DNA of 64,000 nt from Methylobacterium sp. NMS14P (GTDB lineage: Bacteria; Pseudomonadota; Alphaproteobacteria; Rhizobiales; Beijerinckiaceae). The notes below the pieces were generated by a model. The model searched no databases. It was not told the DNA's origin and saw only the letters and a list, made by a program, of their open reading frames with translations. The DNA lies in the NCBI RefSeq assembly GCF_028583545.1, contig NZ_CP087106.1, positions 3,642,501 to 3,706,500 of the forward strand, written 5' to 3'. Position 1 is the first letter of the stretch. Each line of letters begins with the position of its first letter. The position numbers were made by a program, and so were the translations under genes. This document shows, piece by piece, positions 35,128 to 42,762 of the stretch.

Positions 35128-35808
35128 ATGCTGACCGCCCTCGCCACCGCCGGCCTCGCCCCTGTCCTCGGACGCGGCGCGCCGGCCGCGCTTCCCGCGT
35201 CCCCCGCGTCCGAGTCCCGGACCGCGACGCGCCGGACCTTCGCGGCCAACGAGGAGATATACGCCGAGGGCGACCGGGCCATGTTCTTCTACAAGATCGC
35301 CGTCGGGGTGGTGCGCACCTACAAGCTGCTGTCGGACGGTCGTCGGCAGATCGGCGCCTTCTACCTGCCGGGCGACATCTTCGGCCTGGAATCCGGGGAG
35401 GATCACCGCTTCAGCGCCGACGCCGTCGGCGAGACGCGGCTGCTCGTCCATCGCCGCGAGCCGCGGGTCCTGACGGGCGACGACGGCGGCCTCGCCCGCG
35501 AGGTCGTGGCCGCGATGATGCGCGATCTGGAGCGGGCGCAGGAGCACATGATGCTGCTCGGTCGCAAGTCCGCCCGGGAACGGATCGCGAGCTTCCTGCT
35601 CGCCCTGGCGGAGCGGACGGCGGACGCGGGCCGGGCGATCTGCCTGCCCATGTCGCGCAACGACATGGCCGACCATCTGGGCCTGACGATCGAGAGCGTC
35701 TCCCGCGCCGTCACCCAGCTCGAGCGGGAGGGGCTGATCGAGCTGCCTCCGAACCGCCGCACCGTCATCCTGCGCAACGCCGCCGCCCTGCGGGACCTCG
35801 CCGACTGA
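35128..35808 (+). CDS. fixK: Crp/Fnr-family regulator FixK
   Basis: The 226 residues have a cyclic-nucleotide-type beta-roll (EEIYAEGDRAMFFYKIAVG, then GAFYLPGDIFGLESG), a long dimer helix, and a winged HTH with LGLTIESVSRAVTQLEREGL. The E..SR recognition residues predict binding to TTGAT-N4-ATCAA. The FNR iron-sulfur cysteines are missing, as in FixK. It relays the FixLJ low-oxygen signal to genes for microaerobic respiration. SD-like GGAGG lies 5 bp from the ATG. Confidence 0.93.
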   Translation: MLTALATAGLAPVLGRGAPAALPASPASESRTATRRTFAANEEIYAEGDRAMFFYKIAVGVVRTYKLLSDGRRQIGAFYLPGDIFGLESGEDHRFSADAVGETRLLVHRREPRVLTGDDGGLAREVVAAMMRDLERAQEHMMLLGRKSARERIASFLLALAERTADAGRAICLPMSRNDMADHLGLTIESVSRAVTQLEREGLIELPPNRRTVILRNAAALRDLAD

Positions 35809-36067
35809 CGAGATCCGCTTCCGATCGGCTCGGGACGGTGTGGAAGGGAGCGCACTCCGGTCGAAGCCACAGGCCCTCACGTGACCGAGCGACCGTGATG
35901 GCAGAGGTGCGCGATCCCCTCGCACGCTCCGGTATCGACCGGAGCCGGCTCCCTGCGATGGCGGGGCGCGCCGTCGGGCCTGTCCCGGCGTCCCGTCCGT
36001 TCGGCCGGGATGGGTCGGGCCGGCTGCCGCAAGCGGATCCAGCGACACGGATCCGCGTCGACGATGT

Positions 36068-37309
36068 CTAGACCGCGGCCAGCAGGCCTTCCCCGAGGAA
36101 GGATTCGGGACCCGGAACGCCGGGAAGAGCGAAGAAATAGCCGCCGCCTGTCGGGCGGATGTACTCTTCGAGGCCCTCGCCGGACAGACGGTTCTGCACC
36201 GTGATGAAGCCGGCCGCGAGATCGGCCTGATAGCAGACGAACAGCAGGCCCATGTCGAGCTGGCCGGCGGCGGTCAGCCCGCGGGAATAGTTGTAGCTGC
36301 GGCGCAGGATCAGACTGCCCTCAGTGCCCGGCAGGCGCGGGTTGGCGAGACGGATATGGGCGGCGAGCGAGATGGCCTCGCCGTCCGGGTCGGCGCCGTA
36401 GTCCGGAACGTCGCGCTCGTGTCCCTGCCTGAGCGGCGCGCCGCTGCCCTTGTGCCGGCCGATGATCGCCTCCTGCTCGCCGAGCGGCGTGCGGTCCCAG
36501 CGCTCGACGAGGGTGCGGATGATCCGCACCACCTGGTAGCTTCCGCCCGCCGTCCAGGCCGGCTCGTCCTGCCCCGGCCCGACCCAGACGTAGCGGTCCA
36601 TCAGCCGGGAATCCCGCACGTCGAGGTTGGCGGTGCCGTCCTTGAAGCCCAGCATGTTGCGCACGGTGTCGGCCCCCATGGTCTTCACCACGTGGGGCGG
36701 CAGGAAACCCTCGATCTTCCAGCGCGGCGCGAGGAGGCCGGGCGTCGCCTTGATGACGTCGCGCAGGGCGTGGATGTTGGTCTCGGCCGTGTTCGAGCAG
36801 AACTGGATCAGCAGGTCGCCGTGGCACTGGCCCGGGTCGAGGGCGTCGTTGGAGAAGCGCTCCATGGGCCCGAGATGGCGCGGGCGGGCGCGCGCCAAGC
36901 CGAACCGGTAGTCGAACAGGCTCGCGCCGACCGAGACCGTGGCGGTGAGGTTGTCGGGGAGCACCGTCGGTCCGAGGATGCCGGAATTGCGCGGCGGCAG
37001 CTGCGGGTGGAGATCGGGCACCGCACCGCCCCGCGTCAGGAAGGCGAGGCGCTCGGTGAGCGTCCGGAACAGGTGGGGCAGCTCGCCGCGACGCTCGGCC
37101 AGCACGTCGAAGGCGACGTAGAGGGCGGCGGCCGGCTGCGGGGTGACGATCCCGGCCTGGTGGAGCCCGTGGAAGGGCTGGGCGACGAGCGTCCCCTCGG
37201 TGGCGGTGGTCGGCGTCGCGTCCTCGGCCCGAGCGGGCCCGAGGAGCGCCGCGGCGCCGAGGCCGCCGAGGAACCGGCGGCGGGAGGTGACCGGGGAAAG
37301 GAAGCGCAT
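36068..37309 (-). CDS. efeB: Dye-decolorizing-type heme peroxidase EfeB (deferrochelatase)
   Basis: The 413 residues start with a twin-arginine signal (SRRRFLGGLGAAALLG), so the protein is exported folded with heme. The DyP catalytic GxxDG motif is present in MLGFKDGTANLDV. A proximal heme histidine is likely in SLAAHIRLANPRLPG, and the conserved C-terminal RRSYNYSRGL is found. EfeB acts in the periplasm in ferrous iron uptake, oxidising Fe(II) and reportedly removing iron from heme. It lies 78 bp downstream of efeO on the same strand. Confidence 0.94.
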   Translation of the reverse strand: MRFLSPVTSRRRFLGGLGAAALLGPARAEDATPTTATEGTLVAQPFHGLHQAGIVTPQPAAALYVAFDVLAERRGELPHLFRTLTERLAFLTRGGAVPDLHPQLPPRNSGILGPTVLPDNLTATVSVGASLFDYRFGLARARPRHLGPMERFSNDALDPGQCHGDLLIQFCSNTAETNIHALRDVIKATPGLLAPRWKIEGFLPPHVVKTMGADTVRNMLGFKDGTANLDVRDSRLMDRYVWVGPGQDEPAWTAGGSYQVVRIIRTLVERWDRTPLGEQEAIIGRHKGSGAPLRQGHERDVPDYGADPDGEAISLAAHIRLANPRLPGTEGSLILRRSYNYSRGLTAAGQLDMGLLFVCYQADLAAGFITVQNRLSGEGLEEYIRPTGGGYFFALPGVPGPESFLGEGLLAAV

Positions 37310-37387
37310 CGTCGCTCGGCAAAATCTGGTCGTGTTGCCACCTGTAGCCTCGAAGAAAGGCCACAGGGCGGCACCTCGGCAATGATA

Positions 37388-38275
37388 TCAGTCTAGCCCG
37401 AGCCGGCCACGCAGCGTCGACAGATCTTCAGCCAGAAGGGTGATGGGCCCCTTCAGGGCGTTCCGGTCCCGGGCCGTCAGGTTATCGTAGCTCTGGAAGC
37501 CGCCGTCCGGGCCGCGGTAGCGGGCGAGCAGGTCCTCGACCCGCTTGTAGCTGCGCTCGACCCGGGCCACGAAGTCCCGGTCCGTCAGCAGCGGCCGCAG
37601 GAGCGTGAACACGACCTTCGAGCCCTCGATGTTGGCCTGGAAGTCCCACAGGTCGGTGCGGCTATAGCGCTCCTCCTCGCCGCTGATCTTGGTGGCGGCG
37701 ATCCCCTCGATCAGGGCCGAGGCCGCCCCGACCGCCTTGGCGGGCGGGATGGCGAGCGCCGCGACGCGGTCGCGCAGGGTCACGGTCTCGGCGGCGAGAC
37801 GCTCCGCGACCTCGCCGAGCCCTTCCGTGGTGCCGAGGGTGAACAGCGCCATCTCCAGGCGGTGGAAGCCCACGAAGGCGGGGTCGCGCTCGCGCAGCTC
37901 GAACTCGTCGCTGCGCACGTCGAGACGCTTGATCAGCTCGGGAAACAGGCCCGCCACCGGCTCGATTCGCTCGTAGGGCGCGCGCGCCGGGGCGTAGAGC
38001 CGGCGCGCCTCCGCGAGCTGCCCGGCCTGGATCGCCGCGACGAAGCGCGCGGTCTCGCGCACGAAGGCGTCGGCCTGGGCCACGACGTAGGTCCTGTAGG
38101 CGGCGAGGGCCGCGGCCAGCTCCGGCGCCACCGGCCGGGACGGCCGCGCGGGACGCGGGCCGTCCGGCCTGTCGAGGGACCAGCCCGGGCCGGCGCCGCC
38201 GACGCCGATCAGCATCGCCAGAGCGAGGGCCGCGGTGCGGGATCGATCCCGGGCGAGGCATGGAGACTCGGGCAT
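37388..38275 (-). CDS. efeO: Periplasmic iron-binding protein EfeO (imelysin/M75 domain)
   Basis: The 295 residues begin with a signal peptide (AALALAMLIGVGGAGPGWS) followed by a helical imelysin domain. The HxxE metal motif is in FVGFHRLEMALFTLG; other landmarks are YERIEPVAGLFPELIKRLD, YSRTDLWDFQANIEGS and KGPITLLAEDLSTLRG. The N-terminal cupredoxin domain of longer EfeO proteins is absent (the short form). EfeU, the membrane permease usually upstream, is not here: the neighbours are two tiny ORFs and a divergent kinase gene. EfeU is either elsewhere in the genome or replaced. Confidence 0.92.
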   Translation of the reverse strand: MPESPCLARDRSRTAALALAMLIGVGGAGPGWSLDRPDGPRPARPSRPVAPELAAALAAYRTYVVAQADAFVRETARFVAAIQAGQLAEARRLYAPARAPYERIEPVAGLFPELIKRLDVRSDEFELRERDPAFVGFHRLEMALFTLGTTEGLGEVAERLAAETVTLRDRVAALAIPPAKAVGAASALIEGIAATKISGEEERYSRTDLWDFQANIEGSKVVFTLLRPLLTDRDFVARVERSYKRVEDLLARYRGPDGGFQSYDNLTARDRNALKGPITLLAEDLSTLRGRLGLD

Positions 38276-38434
38276 GGGCGGCGGCGGATCGTGACACGGA
38301 GCGCGACCCGAGCCGGCCGCATCGTCCGGCTAATCGAGGCCTCACCGACGGGCAACTGCCGACCGCTGCGGCGGTTCGGGGCCGGTCCTGATCGACCGGC
38401 TTCCCGGGCGGCGCGGATCATGACCGCGGGGCGG

Positions 38435-38509
38435 TCAGACGAGGAGCGGGATCACGATGGCGAGCAGGAGATTCCCGCCCACGAGCAGGACCAGAGGGAG
38501 CGTTTCCAT
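38435..38509 (-). CDS. Candidate 24-residue membrane peptide
   Basis: The frame begins at ATG 38509, 5 bp after the stop of the 61-residue ORF, and ends at 38435. The predicted peptide METLPLVLLVGGNLLLAIVI plus PLLV is a single transmembrane helix almost end to end. It resembles very small transporter accessory subunits in style (compare KdpF), but I recognise no family. The spacing suggests co-translation with the ORF upstream. Confidence 0.45.
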   Translation of the reverse strand: METLPLVLLVGGNLLLAIVIPLLV

Positions 38510-38514
38510 GCCGG

Positions 38515-38700
38515 TCAGCCCAGGCAGGCCAGGGCGCGGATCCCGGCCGTCGCGGGCTTCGCCGGGCAGGCAGGCGCGTCCGCGGCGGAGACCCGGGTGC
38601 CGCCCGATTGCCCGGTGACGGCCTGCGAGAGCGCCGGCAGGTAGGTCGTACCGACCATGATGCCGGCCGAGAGCAGGAGGCGGGCGATGACGTCGAGCAT
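38515..38700 (-). CDS. Small hypothetical protein with N-terminal hydrophobic segment
   Basis: The 61 residues start behind CGAGGGGAAACACC, a good ribosome site. The N-terminal part (VIARLLLSAGIMVGTTYLPA) is hydrophobic enough for a membrane anchor or signal. The rest is small-residue rich with two cysteines (DAPACPAKP, ALACLG). No family recognised. It forms a mini-operon with the 24-residue peptide, ahead of efeO by about 160 bp. Confidence 0.5.
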   Translation of the reverse strand: MLDVIARLLLSAGIMVGTTYLPALSQAVTGQSGGTRVSAADAPACPAKPATAGIRALACLG

Positions 38701-38909
38701 GGTGTTTCCCCTCGTTCGGTCTTCGAGGACCGTTGTGCGAGGCGGTATCTACGGAAGCCGTGCTGCGGGAATATTGCGTCCCGTGTTGCTTCAGCGCTCT
38801 CGGGAAGTCATCGCGGCGATGGCACAATAACGGAATGTGTCGTCGCGGAATCGGCGACCGATCGGGAGGCCGCACGGGTGACGGGGCGCGGGACACGGTG
38901 CGAGGCGCG

Positions 38910-41255
38910 ATGACCCGCGGGTTCGGGAGGTCCGGCATCGCGCGCCGCGTCCTCGTGGTCGGCGCGATCCCGATCCTCGTCGCGGCCGCCATCGCGCTGG
39001 GCGCCTGGATCCTGCTCTACGAGGCCGAGCGTGCCCGGACCGGCGCCGTGGTGGCGACGGAGACGGCGCAGACGCTCACGTCGATGAACCGGGCCCGGGC
39101 GGACGCCGTCAGCGGCGGCGCCGCGCGCCGGGACGAGGCCGAGCGCCGCTTCGACGAGCGGGCCGCCACGGCGGCCGGGCAGCTCGAACGCCTGGAGGGT
39201 CTCGCGCGCACGCGCGGCCAGTCCGCGCTCGTGGCCACCGTCACGGGCGATCTGAACTCGCAGGTGACGCGGATGCGCTCGCTCCTGCTCTCCGAGCGGA
39301 CGGCGACCGCCACGATCGCCGACATGGCCCGGCGGGCGGACGCCCTGGTCGCGCTGACCGACGTCGCGCGCCGGCGCCAGCAGCAGGACAACGCCCAGCT
39401 GATCGCCGTCCTGGCCGTCAAGGATGCCGAGCTGGAGCGGAACCAGGGCGTCGTCACCGCCCTCCGGGAGCTGCGGGAGGCGATCAGCACCGCCGAGCTG
39501 AATCGGGCGCGCATCGGCCGCCCGGTCTTCCCCATCGAGTTCGACGAGCTGGCCGCCGACCTGCGGCAGCTCGATGCGGTGGGTGACCGGCTGCGCCGCG
39601 TCCTGCGGGTCGACGGCGAGGCGGGCGCGGCGGACCGGGCGACGGAGCTCCTGAAGGCGTACCGCGACCGGAGCCGGACCGAGGACTATCTCAACCGAGT
39701 ACTGTCCGAGGGCTTCGAGCTGACCCGCGCCACCCAGGCCGGCCGCGTCCTAGTCGAGTGGTGCGACCAGCTCGTGCAGGTGAACGTCGCTCGCCAGAAC
39801 CGGCTGTACGAGGAGGTCGCGCTCCTCATCCGCCACTCGGTCCTCTCGAACGAGGCCGAGCTCTCCGCCCAGGACATCGCCCTCACGGCCCTGCGCCTCG
39901 CCCGGCGGACCGATGCGGCGCTCGCGCGCCGGGACACCGCGGAGGTGTCGCGGGTGCTGGAGGCGGGCGCGGAGCTGTCGGGCACGTCCCGGACGCTGCT
40001 GATCCCGGTGAGCATCCGGGACGAGATGGCGGAGGCGATCGACGGCTGGCGCACGCAGCTCGCCGCGACGATCGAGAAGATCGGCGAGCAGAACGAGACC
40101 ATCGCCGACATGGACGGCCGCGCCGCCACCATGAGTGCCAACGCGCAGACCCTGAGCCGGGCCTTCATCGACGATGCCGACCAGTTCGGCAGCGTGATCC
40201 GGCAGCTGCTGGTCGTCGGGGCGGTCGGCGCGCTGTGCCTCGGGATCGGCGCCGCCGCCGCGGTGGCGCGCTCGATCACGCGGCCGCTGCACGCCCTGCA
40301 GCACAGCATCGTCACGGCCGCCGCCGCGCCCGCCCCGGAGGATATCGGCCGCGACGGCCACCTGCTCGCGCGGCGCGACGAACTCGGCGACATCGCCAGG
40401 GCGACCAACGCGTTCCTGGAGCAGATCCGCCGCCGCGAGGCGGACCGGCGCAACGCCTCGCAGCGGGCCGACGACGCGCTCACGACCCTGCGGCAGGCCC
40501 AGGAGGACCTGATCCGCGCGGAGCGGCTCGCCTCGCTCGGGCAACTCGTGGCGGGCGTCTCGCACGAGATCAGCACCCCGCTCGGCATCGCCCTGACCAC
40601 CGCGACGCAGGTCCAGTCCGACTCGGCCGCGTTCGAGCGCCTGGTGGGCGAGAACCAGCTCTCCCGCTCGCGGCTGACCCAGTATGCCGGGCGGATGCGA
40701 GAGGGCGCGCAGCTCCTGACCAGCAACCTGATGCGCGCGGCCGACCTGCTCTACAGCTTCAAGCAGGTGGCGGCCGATCAGGCCATCGAGGACCGCCGCG
40801 CGCTGAACCTCGCGGACTGGATCGACGAGCTGCTGAAGAGCCTGCGCGCCCTGGCGCGGCCGGGCCGGCACGTCTTCGTGGTCGAGTGCCCGCCCGATCT
40901 CGTCCTCGACACGCTGCCGGGGATCCTGGCGCAGGTCGTGTCGAACGCCGTCAAGAACGCGATCGAGCACGGCTTCCAGGAGCGGGAGGGCGGCCGCATC
41001 ACCATCACGGGGATCCGGACCGGCGATGGGATCGGCCTCTCGATCGCGGATGACGGGCGCGGCATCGACGGCGCCGACCTCGGCCGCGTGTTCGACCCGT
41101 TCTTCACCACGGCTCGCGCCCGCGGCGGGACGGGCCTGGGCCTGCACATCGTCCACAACCTCGTGGTGAACCGCCTCCAGGGGCGGGTCGAACTGTCGAG
41201 CAGCGCGGGCGCCGGCACGGTGCTGCGGCTGTGGCTTCCGGAGCGGCTGGCATGA
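38910..41255 (+). CDS. Membrane histidine kinase with long helical periplasmic sensor, paired with UgpB-like binding protein
   Basis: The 781 residues have TM1 at about 13-36 (VLVVGAIPILVAAAIALGAW) and TM2 near 430-452 (LLVVGAVGALCLGIGAAAAV). Between them lies roughly 390 residues of mostly helical, arginine/glutamate-rich sequence, as in helical-bundle sensors. HAMP follows, then HisKA with H552 (LVAGVSHEISTPLGIAL) and an ATPase domain (DDGRGIDGADLGRVFDPFFT, GTGLGLHIVHNL). Start chosen at ATG 38910; upstream in-frame codons lack a ribosome site. Its stop overlaps the start of the solute-binding protein gene (ATGA). It is a clear paralogue of the kinase at 44397-46748. Confidence 0.88.
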   Translation: MTRGFGRSGIARRVLVVGAIPILVAAAIALGAWILLYEAERARTGAVVATETAQTLTSMNRARADAVSGGAARRDEAERRFDERAATAAGQLERLEGLARTRGQSALVATVTGDLNSQVTRMRSLLLSERTATATIADMARRADALVALTDVARRRQQQDNAQLIAVLAVKDAELERNQGVVTALRELREAISTAELNRARIGRPVFPIEFDELAADLRQLDAVGDRLRRVLRVDGEAGAADRATELLKAYRDRSRTEDYLNRVLSEGFELTRATQAGRVLVEWCDQLVQVNVARQNRLYEEVALLIRHSVLSNEAELSAQDIALTALRLARRTDAALARRDTAEVSRVLEAGAELSGTSRTLLIPVSIRDEMAEAIDGWRTQLAATIEKIGEQNETIADMDGRAATMSANAQTLSRAFIDDADQFGSVIRQLLVVGAVGALCLGIGAAAAVARSITRPLHALQHSIVTAAAAPAPEDIGRDGHLLARRDELGDIARATNAFLEQIRRREADRRNASQRADDALTTLRQAQEDLIRAERLASLGQLVAGVSHEISTPLGIALTTATQVQSDSAAFERLVGENQLSRSRLTQYAGRMREGAQLLTSNLMRAADLLYSFKQVAADQAIEDRRALNLADWIDELLKSLRALARPGRHVFVVECPPDLVLDTLPGILAQVVSNAVKNAIEHGFQEREGGRITITGIRTGDGIGLSIADDGRGIDGADLGRVFDPFFTTARARGGTGLGLHIVHNLVVNRLQGRVELSSSAGAGTVLRLWLPERLA

Positions 41256-42637
41256 GCGGAGCGTGGCAACCGGAACGGCGCGGGGTCGGCCGCCTGAGGC
41301 CGCTGATCGCCGGCGCCCGCGCCTGGCTGCACGTCGGGCTGCTCGCCGCTCTGTTCGCCGCGCTGCGCCCGCTGCCCGCCGCAGCCCTCACCGAGCTCCA
41401 GTTCTGGCACGCCCTCGACGGGCCGAACGGCGAGCTGGTGACCCGCATCGCCGAGACGTTCAACGCCTCCCAGCCCGACTACCGGGTCGTGCCGGTCTAC
41501 AAGGGCTCCTACGCCGAGACGATCAGCAGCGGCATCATGGCCTACCGCACCGGCGCGGCGCCGCACCTGCTGCAGGTCTTCGAGGTCGGCAACGGCACCA
41601 TGGCGGCCGCGATCGGCGCCGTCAGGCCCGTCGCCACCGTGATGCGGGAGGCGGGACTCCCGGTGACGCCCGAGGACTTCCTGCCGGTTGTCGCCACCAA
41701 CTACCTGGATGCCGAGGGCGGGATGCTGTCCCTGCCCTTCAACGTCTCCTCGACGGTGATGTGGATCAACCGCGACCGGTTCCGCCTGGCGGGGCTCGAC
41801 GCCAAGCATCCCCCGGCGACCTGGCCGGAGGTCTTCGAGGCCGCGCGGCGGCTCAGGGCGGCGGACGGCAAGCGGTGCGCCCTGTCCTCGGCCTGGCCGA
41901 CCTGGGTGCATCTCGAGCAGCTCTCTGTCTGGCACGACCGGCCGCTCGCGACCCGCTCCAACGGCCTGGACGGCTACGACGCCGAACTCGTCTTCAACGG
42001 CCCGCTCCAGGTCCGCCACCTGCAGAACCTCGTCGACCTGAAGCGCGCGGGCGTGTTCGAGTACAACGACCGCGTCAATCGCGGAGAGAGCCGGTTCGTC
42101 TCGGGCGACTGCGCGATCTTCCTCACCTCGTCGAGCCTGTACGGCAAGGTCTCCACCGCGGCCCGGTTCGACTGGACGGTCGCGCCGATGCCCTTCTACC
42201 CCGACGTCGTCGCGGAGCCGCAGAACGCGATCCTGGGCGGCGGCTCGCTCTACGTGATGCAGGGCAAGACGCCGGACGAGTACCGCGGCGTCGCCCGGTT
42301 CCTGGCCTTCCTGATGGACGGGCGGCAGCAGGCCGCGATGTACCGGAACACCGGCTACATCCCCACCACGCGCGGCGCCTACGCCGACGCGGTCGCGGAG
42401 GGCTTCTTCGAGCGGCACCCGCAGCTCCACGTCGCCGTGCAGGAACTGACCCGGCGGCCGCCGACGCGCAACACCGCCGGACTGCGCCTGGGCAACATGC
42501 TGCAGATCCGGGACATCTGGGCCGAGGAGCTGGAGGCGGCGCTCGACGGCGCCAAGGCGCCGCAGCGGGCCCTCGACGACGCCGTGGCGCGGGGCAATCA
42601 GGTGCTGCGCGTCTTCCAGCAGCGGACCAAGAAGTGA
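41252..42637 (+). CDS. UgpB-like periplasmic solute-binding protein coupled to a kinase
   Basis: The 461 residues have an N-terminal hydrophobic signal (WLHVGLLAALFAALRPLPAA). The mature part follows UgpB, the glycerol-3-phosphate binder: LTELQFWHALDGPNGELVTR, FNASQPDYRVVPVYKGSYAE, AGAAPHLLQ-type region, SLPFNVSSTVMWINRDRFR and YRGVARFLAFLMDGRQQAA. No ugpA, ugpE or ugpC gene is near. A 4-bp overlap with the kinase gene implies fixed stoichiometry, so I infer that it presents ligand to the kinase's periplasmic domain. Confidence 0.88.
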   Translation: MSGAWQPERRGVGRLRPLIAGARAWLHVGLLAALFAALRPLPAAALTELQFWHALDGPNGELVTRIAETFNASQPDYRVVPVYKGSYAETISSGIMAYRTGAAPHLLQVFEVGNGTMAAAIGAVRPVATVMREAGLPVTPEDFLPVVATNYLDAEGGMLSLPFNVSSTVMWINRDRFRLAGLDAKHPPATWPEVFEAARRLRAADGKRCALSSAWPTWVHLEQLSVWHDRPLATRSNGLDGYDAELVFNGPLQVRHLQNLVDLKRAGVFEYNDRVNRGESRFVSGDCAIFLTSSSLYGKVSTAARFDWTVAPMPFYPDVVAEPQNAILGGGSLYVMQGKTPDEYRGVARFLAFLMDGRQQAAMYRNTGYIPTTRGAYADAVAEGFFERHPQLHVAVQELTRRPPTRNTAGLRLGNMLQIRDIWAEELEAALDGAKAPQRALDDAVARGNQVLRVFQQRTKK

Positions 42638-42661
42638 GGGTGACGGGCGGGGCGGCCCACA

Positions 42662-42755
42662 CCGTCATCGCGAGTGCAGCGACGCGACCCAGGGCAGCGC
42701 GCGTTCGGTGATCGTGGCGCCGCCTGGATTGCTTCGCTGCGCTCGCAAGGACGGC
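42662..42755. repeat. REP-like imperfect palindrome, copy 1
   Basis: Left arm 42662-42692 (CGTCATCGCGAGTGCAGCGA and onward to CCCAGG) pairs with right arm 42724-42755 (CCTGGATTGCTTCGCTGCGC and onward to GGACGG), with a 31-bp spacer containing GCGCGCGTTCGG. This is the widespread GCGAGCGnAGCGAAGCAATCC-type intergenic repeat of alphaproteobacteria. It sits between the two convergent binding-protein genes and could terminate both. A second copy in the same orientation is at 46893-46983. Confidence 0.8.
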
Positions 42756-42762
42756 GTTCCCA

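Noticed and set aside
41252..42637. Calling the UgpB-like gene part of a glycerol-3-phosphate ABC importer with the glp genes
   Set aside because: The glp cluster is 13 kb away and uses GlpT. No ugpA/E/C is present, and the gene is translationally coupled to a kinase instead.
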